A DNA stretch of 64,000 nucleotides from Moringa oleifera (lineage: Eukaryota > Streptophyta > Magnoliopsida > Brassicales > Moringaceae), in assembly GCA_021397835.1 (NCBI GenBank), contig JAJFZO010000882.1, forward strand, positions 1,488,001 to 1,552,000, read 5' to 3'. The notes under the pieces are model-generated. The model did not search any database. It was not told where the DNA came from and worked only from the letters and a program-made list of their open reading frames with translations. How positions within the stretch are numbered: position 1 is the stretch's first letter; each line of letters opens with the position of its first letter. Positions 61,370-64,000 of this stretch are shown here, one piece after another. The position numbers and the translations under genes are program-made.

Positions 61370-64000
61370 ACTTGTAAAAAAATAATGAACTAACTTCTTT
61401 TTTATTTCATTATTCTAAATCAATTGTCTGTATAGTTTGATTTTATTTGAATTTGTAAAAAAGTATTTGAATTATTATTATATACTTTTTAAACTAGTAT
61501 ATATATATATATATATTAAATTTTGTATTATAAAAATTAAAAATTTATAAAAAACAATTCAAAAAATAAAAAATAACTTAATTAAAAATTTAGAAATTTA
61601 TTTGAGTTAAAAATATTTTTAATTTTTAAGAATTTTTTAAATAATATCTGATTTAAACTTGATAAAAATAAATGTATAATTAATTTAATGGATAAATTTT
61701 TAAATTAAAAATGCACGAAATTTAAATTATATATTTCCTAATTTTTATTATGAATGCATTAGACAATAAATCTTTTACCTTTTGGATTTTATGTTGATTA
61801 CTATGTTTATGGCTTAAGAATAATTGTTTTTTTTTTCTGGATAAATTATGCTTAATCTCCACACTAATTTAAATTAATGAATTATGCTCCCTCGTTAGGT
61901 AAATTAAATTAAACGAGGATTAAACAAGTAAGCATAAATTATGAAGATAAGAATATGGAGACCAAAAATGAAGATTAAACTTAAGTGATAAGATGACAGT
62001 TTTAAGTTTATCTTTGGAATTTATTATACACAAATTGGTATTATTGTATCATTGTTTTTCAAATGATTTATGAATATTAAAACATAAAAATATTTTTTGA
62101 TTTAATAGTAAATTATACAAATTTCATATATCAAAAATATGTTGAATGAATTTTTTTTAATTTATTAAATATTTCAAAAAATTATATTATCAAAATTTAA
62201 AAAAATTATAACAACTAAATTTTAAATAAACAAATATTCAAATTTGAGAGATAAATATGAAATGTAGTGAATAATTTATTTGAGTTATGTTTAATATAAT
62301 TTATCAATAAATATAGTTTTAATTATTCATAACTATTTGAAATAAGATTTAATTTAAAATAAATTAATAAATAAAATAAAATTTATTATTTTTGAATTAT
62401 AAAATTTAATTAATAACATAAAATAAATATTAAAAATTTATATAATTTTACTCTAGTAAAAATGATAAAAACAAAACTTGGATCCTAAATGGTCAACGAG
62501 TGGGCCAGGATGCTCATGGTCCCAGCCCATCAACTCTGTTTCTTCAAAACTCAACATTTTGTTTTTCACTCAAAAAAATTGTTTATTCTCTAATAAATTA
62601 AAATTTAACATTTTTTAAATTCTTAAAACAAAAAAGACAATAAATTTATGCAAGGTCAACTTGAGATGGGTGCCATTATGTTACCCATTCAAGAACATCT
62701 TGGGGCTTGGGCCAAGGCCATTTATTCTCACCTGTTCACCAACGGCTGGCACTTGGAACCCTCGACTATAATCTTCCGTTAGCTTCTTGTTTTTTTTTTT
62801 TTTTAATAAATTAATAATGTTAGGTGTGCATTACAATTAACGTCATCCTGATTTGTTAAGCTCGTGTTAACTAGTTAATTTTACAAGTGGAACTGTTTAA
62901 ATAAAAAATAATTTATCAGATTATTTTTTATTCTTTTTATTTTTTAATTTGCATGTGTAAATAATTTTTTTATTGATGAAATAGTAAAATTAAAAATCTT
63001 GTTACACCAACAACAGTGAAAAAATCTAATTAATTATATTTAGTTAATGATATACTTCTAAATTCAATTTATATATAAAATTCAACTTTTATTATGCATA
63101 TTTAATATAAATTTTTTGATAAAAGATATTTGTTTCATAAATAATAATTTCCATTGCTTTTAACATTACGACTACTTAGTTGAATCATTGATAAAAAATT
63201 ATATCACTACAGTAAATTTGCTGAGTAGCCACGCCAACTCAATTTCAAAATATGTGGGATCTCAGTGTCAATTAAGCCCGAATTGGATGTCACTTGGATT
63301 GTCACCTTTACTCCATCCTTTATTTTTCAAAATTTTTTATTATAATGATTTATCAAAAAAATATTTAAATTATGTGCGTACAAATAATGAATATATCATC
63401 ATTAAGATTGGAACATCTTTTTTAACGTTTTTAAAGATATATTTATTAATTTTTATATATTTTTAATGTTATCAAAAAATATGAAATAATTAAATGATGA
63501 CATGTAGAGAAATATCTTTAAATAATAATAATGTTAAATTAATTAGATAAAAAATCTAGAAAATAAAGATACGATCAAAAGTGACTAGTGTACATTCTAA
63601 CGCTTAAGTTAATATTCGATTTAATAAAGTTTGATTAAAGGATGAATAACTCAATCAGACTGTATTTGAAGTTTTACTTATATAAGTACATCGAAGTGTA
63701 TGCTTGTCAATTTACTTTTGAATATGATTTGTTCTTATCGTGATAAGGGAGATGTTGATTTGTTTTTTGTTTGATTTTCTATCGCTTAATATTTTTACAT
63801 GCTTGTCAAACTTGAATCACGATAAATTTACATTAATTAGATAATCGCTTATTTGATATTCTAGCATATTTTTCATCGATATATAATTAGCTTTTTAACT
63901 TTATTGTTTGGCATAACGTTTTTAAAACATATTTCTTTCATGAGTTTAGATAAATTTAGGTACTTTTATCATGGACTTAAGCTTATTGTAGAAGTGATAT
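61370..64000. other. AT-rich intergenic DNA with repeat fragments
   Basis: A (TA)n run lies at about 61497-61516. The part at 62080-62300 looks like the dispersed AT-rich repeat in reverse orientation, and 62330-62456 like a right-end fragment of the long-TIR MITE. Balanced patches at 62480-62790 and 63220-63330 hold no recognisable frame. The frame 63188-63466 is low-complexity and not credible. No gene is called to the window end. Confidence 0.4.

Overview
This is nuclear DNA from a flowering plant, very probably a core eudicot. Genes contain short GT-AG introns in AT-rich DNA, tRNA genes are cytosolic eukaryotic types, and every recognisable protein is closest to Arabidopsis-type plant families (UXS, ACR, OVA1, CASP-like, CLE, ATL). 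The genus cannot be named from the sequence alone. The gene models below were spliced by hand from reading frame, GT-AG borders and family knowledge. They are not supported by transcripts.

Layout. 1-6,060: a tandem pair of peroxisomal enoyl-CoA isomerase (ECI1-type) genes on the minus strand. The right copy (5,184-5,903) is intact and ends in SKL. The left copy is dead: it has an internal stop and a deletion, and an 892-bp solo LTR splits it. A decayed Mutator-like (MULE) transposase lies between the copies. 7,951-10,782: ACT-repeat protein (ACR9/ACR10 type). 13,891-14,202: histone H4 with TATA box and octamer. 16,949-18,546: the 55-residue mitochondrial ATP synthase 6 kDa subunit. 20,809-25,837: organellar methionyl-tRNA synthetase (OVA1 type), 12 exons. 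26,559-29,741: cytosolic UDP-glucuronate decarboxylase (UXS3/5/6 type), 12 coding exons plus a leader intron. 32,854-35,017: tRNA-His, then the 37-residue oligosaccharyltransferase subunit OST4, whose leader intron contains a tRNA-Arg(CCG). 36,477-37,640: CASP-like membrane protein (4C type). 40,704-43,537: UBC7/13/14-type E2. 46,751-46,822: tRNA-Pro(AGG). 48,702-49,397: a three-exon CLE peptide gene that no long open frame reveals. 51,546-53,997: cytosolic HSC70 with heat-shock elements. 55,479-56,963: alpha-crystallin-domain protein resembling the IDM2/IDM3 group. 60,114-60,647: ATL-type RING-H2 ligase.

The genes are mostly unrelated housekeeping functions: energy, translation, chromatin, protein quality control, nucleotide sugars and lipid oxidation. 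They do not form a pathway. Their order recalls several Arabidopsis neighbourhoods merged together: UXS-UBC7-CLE46 with H4 and the 6 kDa subunit, OVA1 with CASPL4C, and HSC70 with OST4. That suggests a region retaining older gene order.

The gaps are extremely AT-rich. They hold decayed mobile DNA: two long-TIR MITE-like elements, a ~505-bp fold-back element beside the ATL gene, many copies of a diffuse ~450-bp AT-rich repeat, and several local tandem repeats. I found no wholly new system. The most rewarding items are the hidden CLE gene with a TDIF-like core, the nested tRNA and repeat hairpin in the OST4 leader intron, the stop codon of the 6 kDa subunit that overlaps a splice donor, and the dated history of the ECI1 pseudogene.
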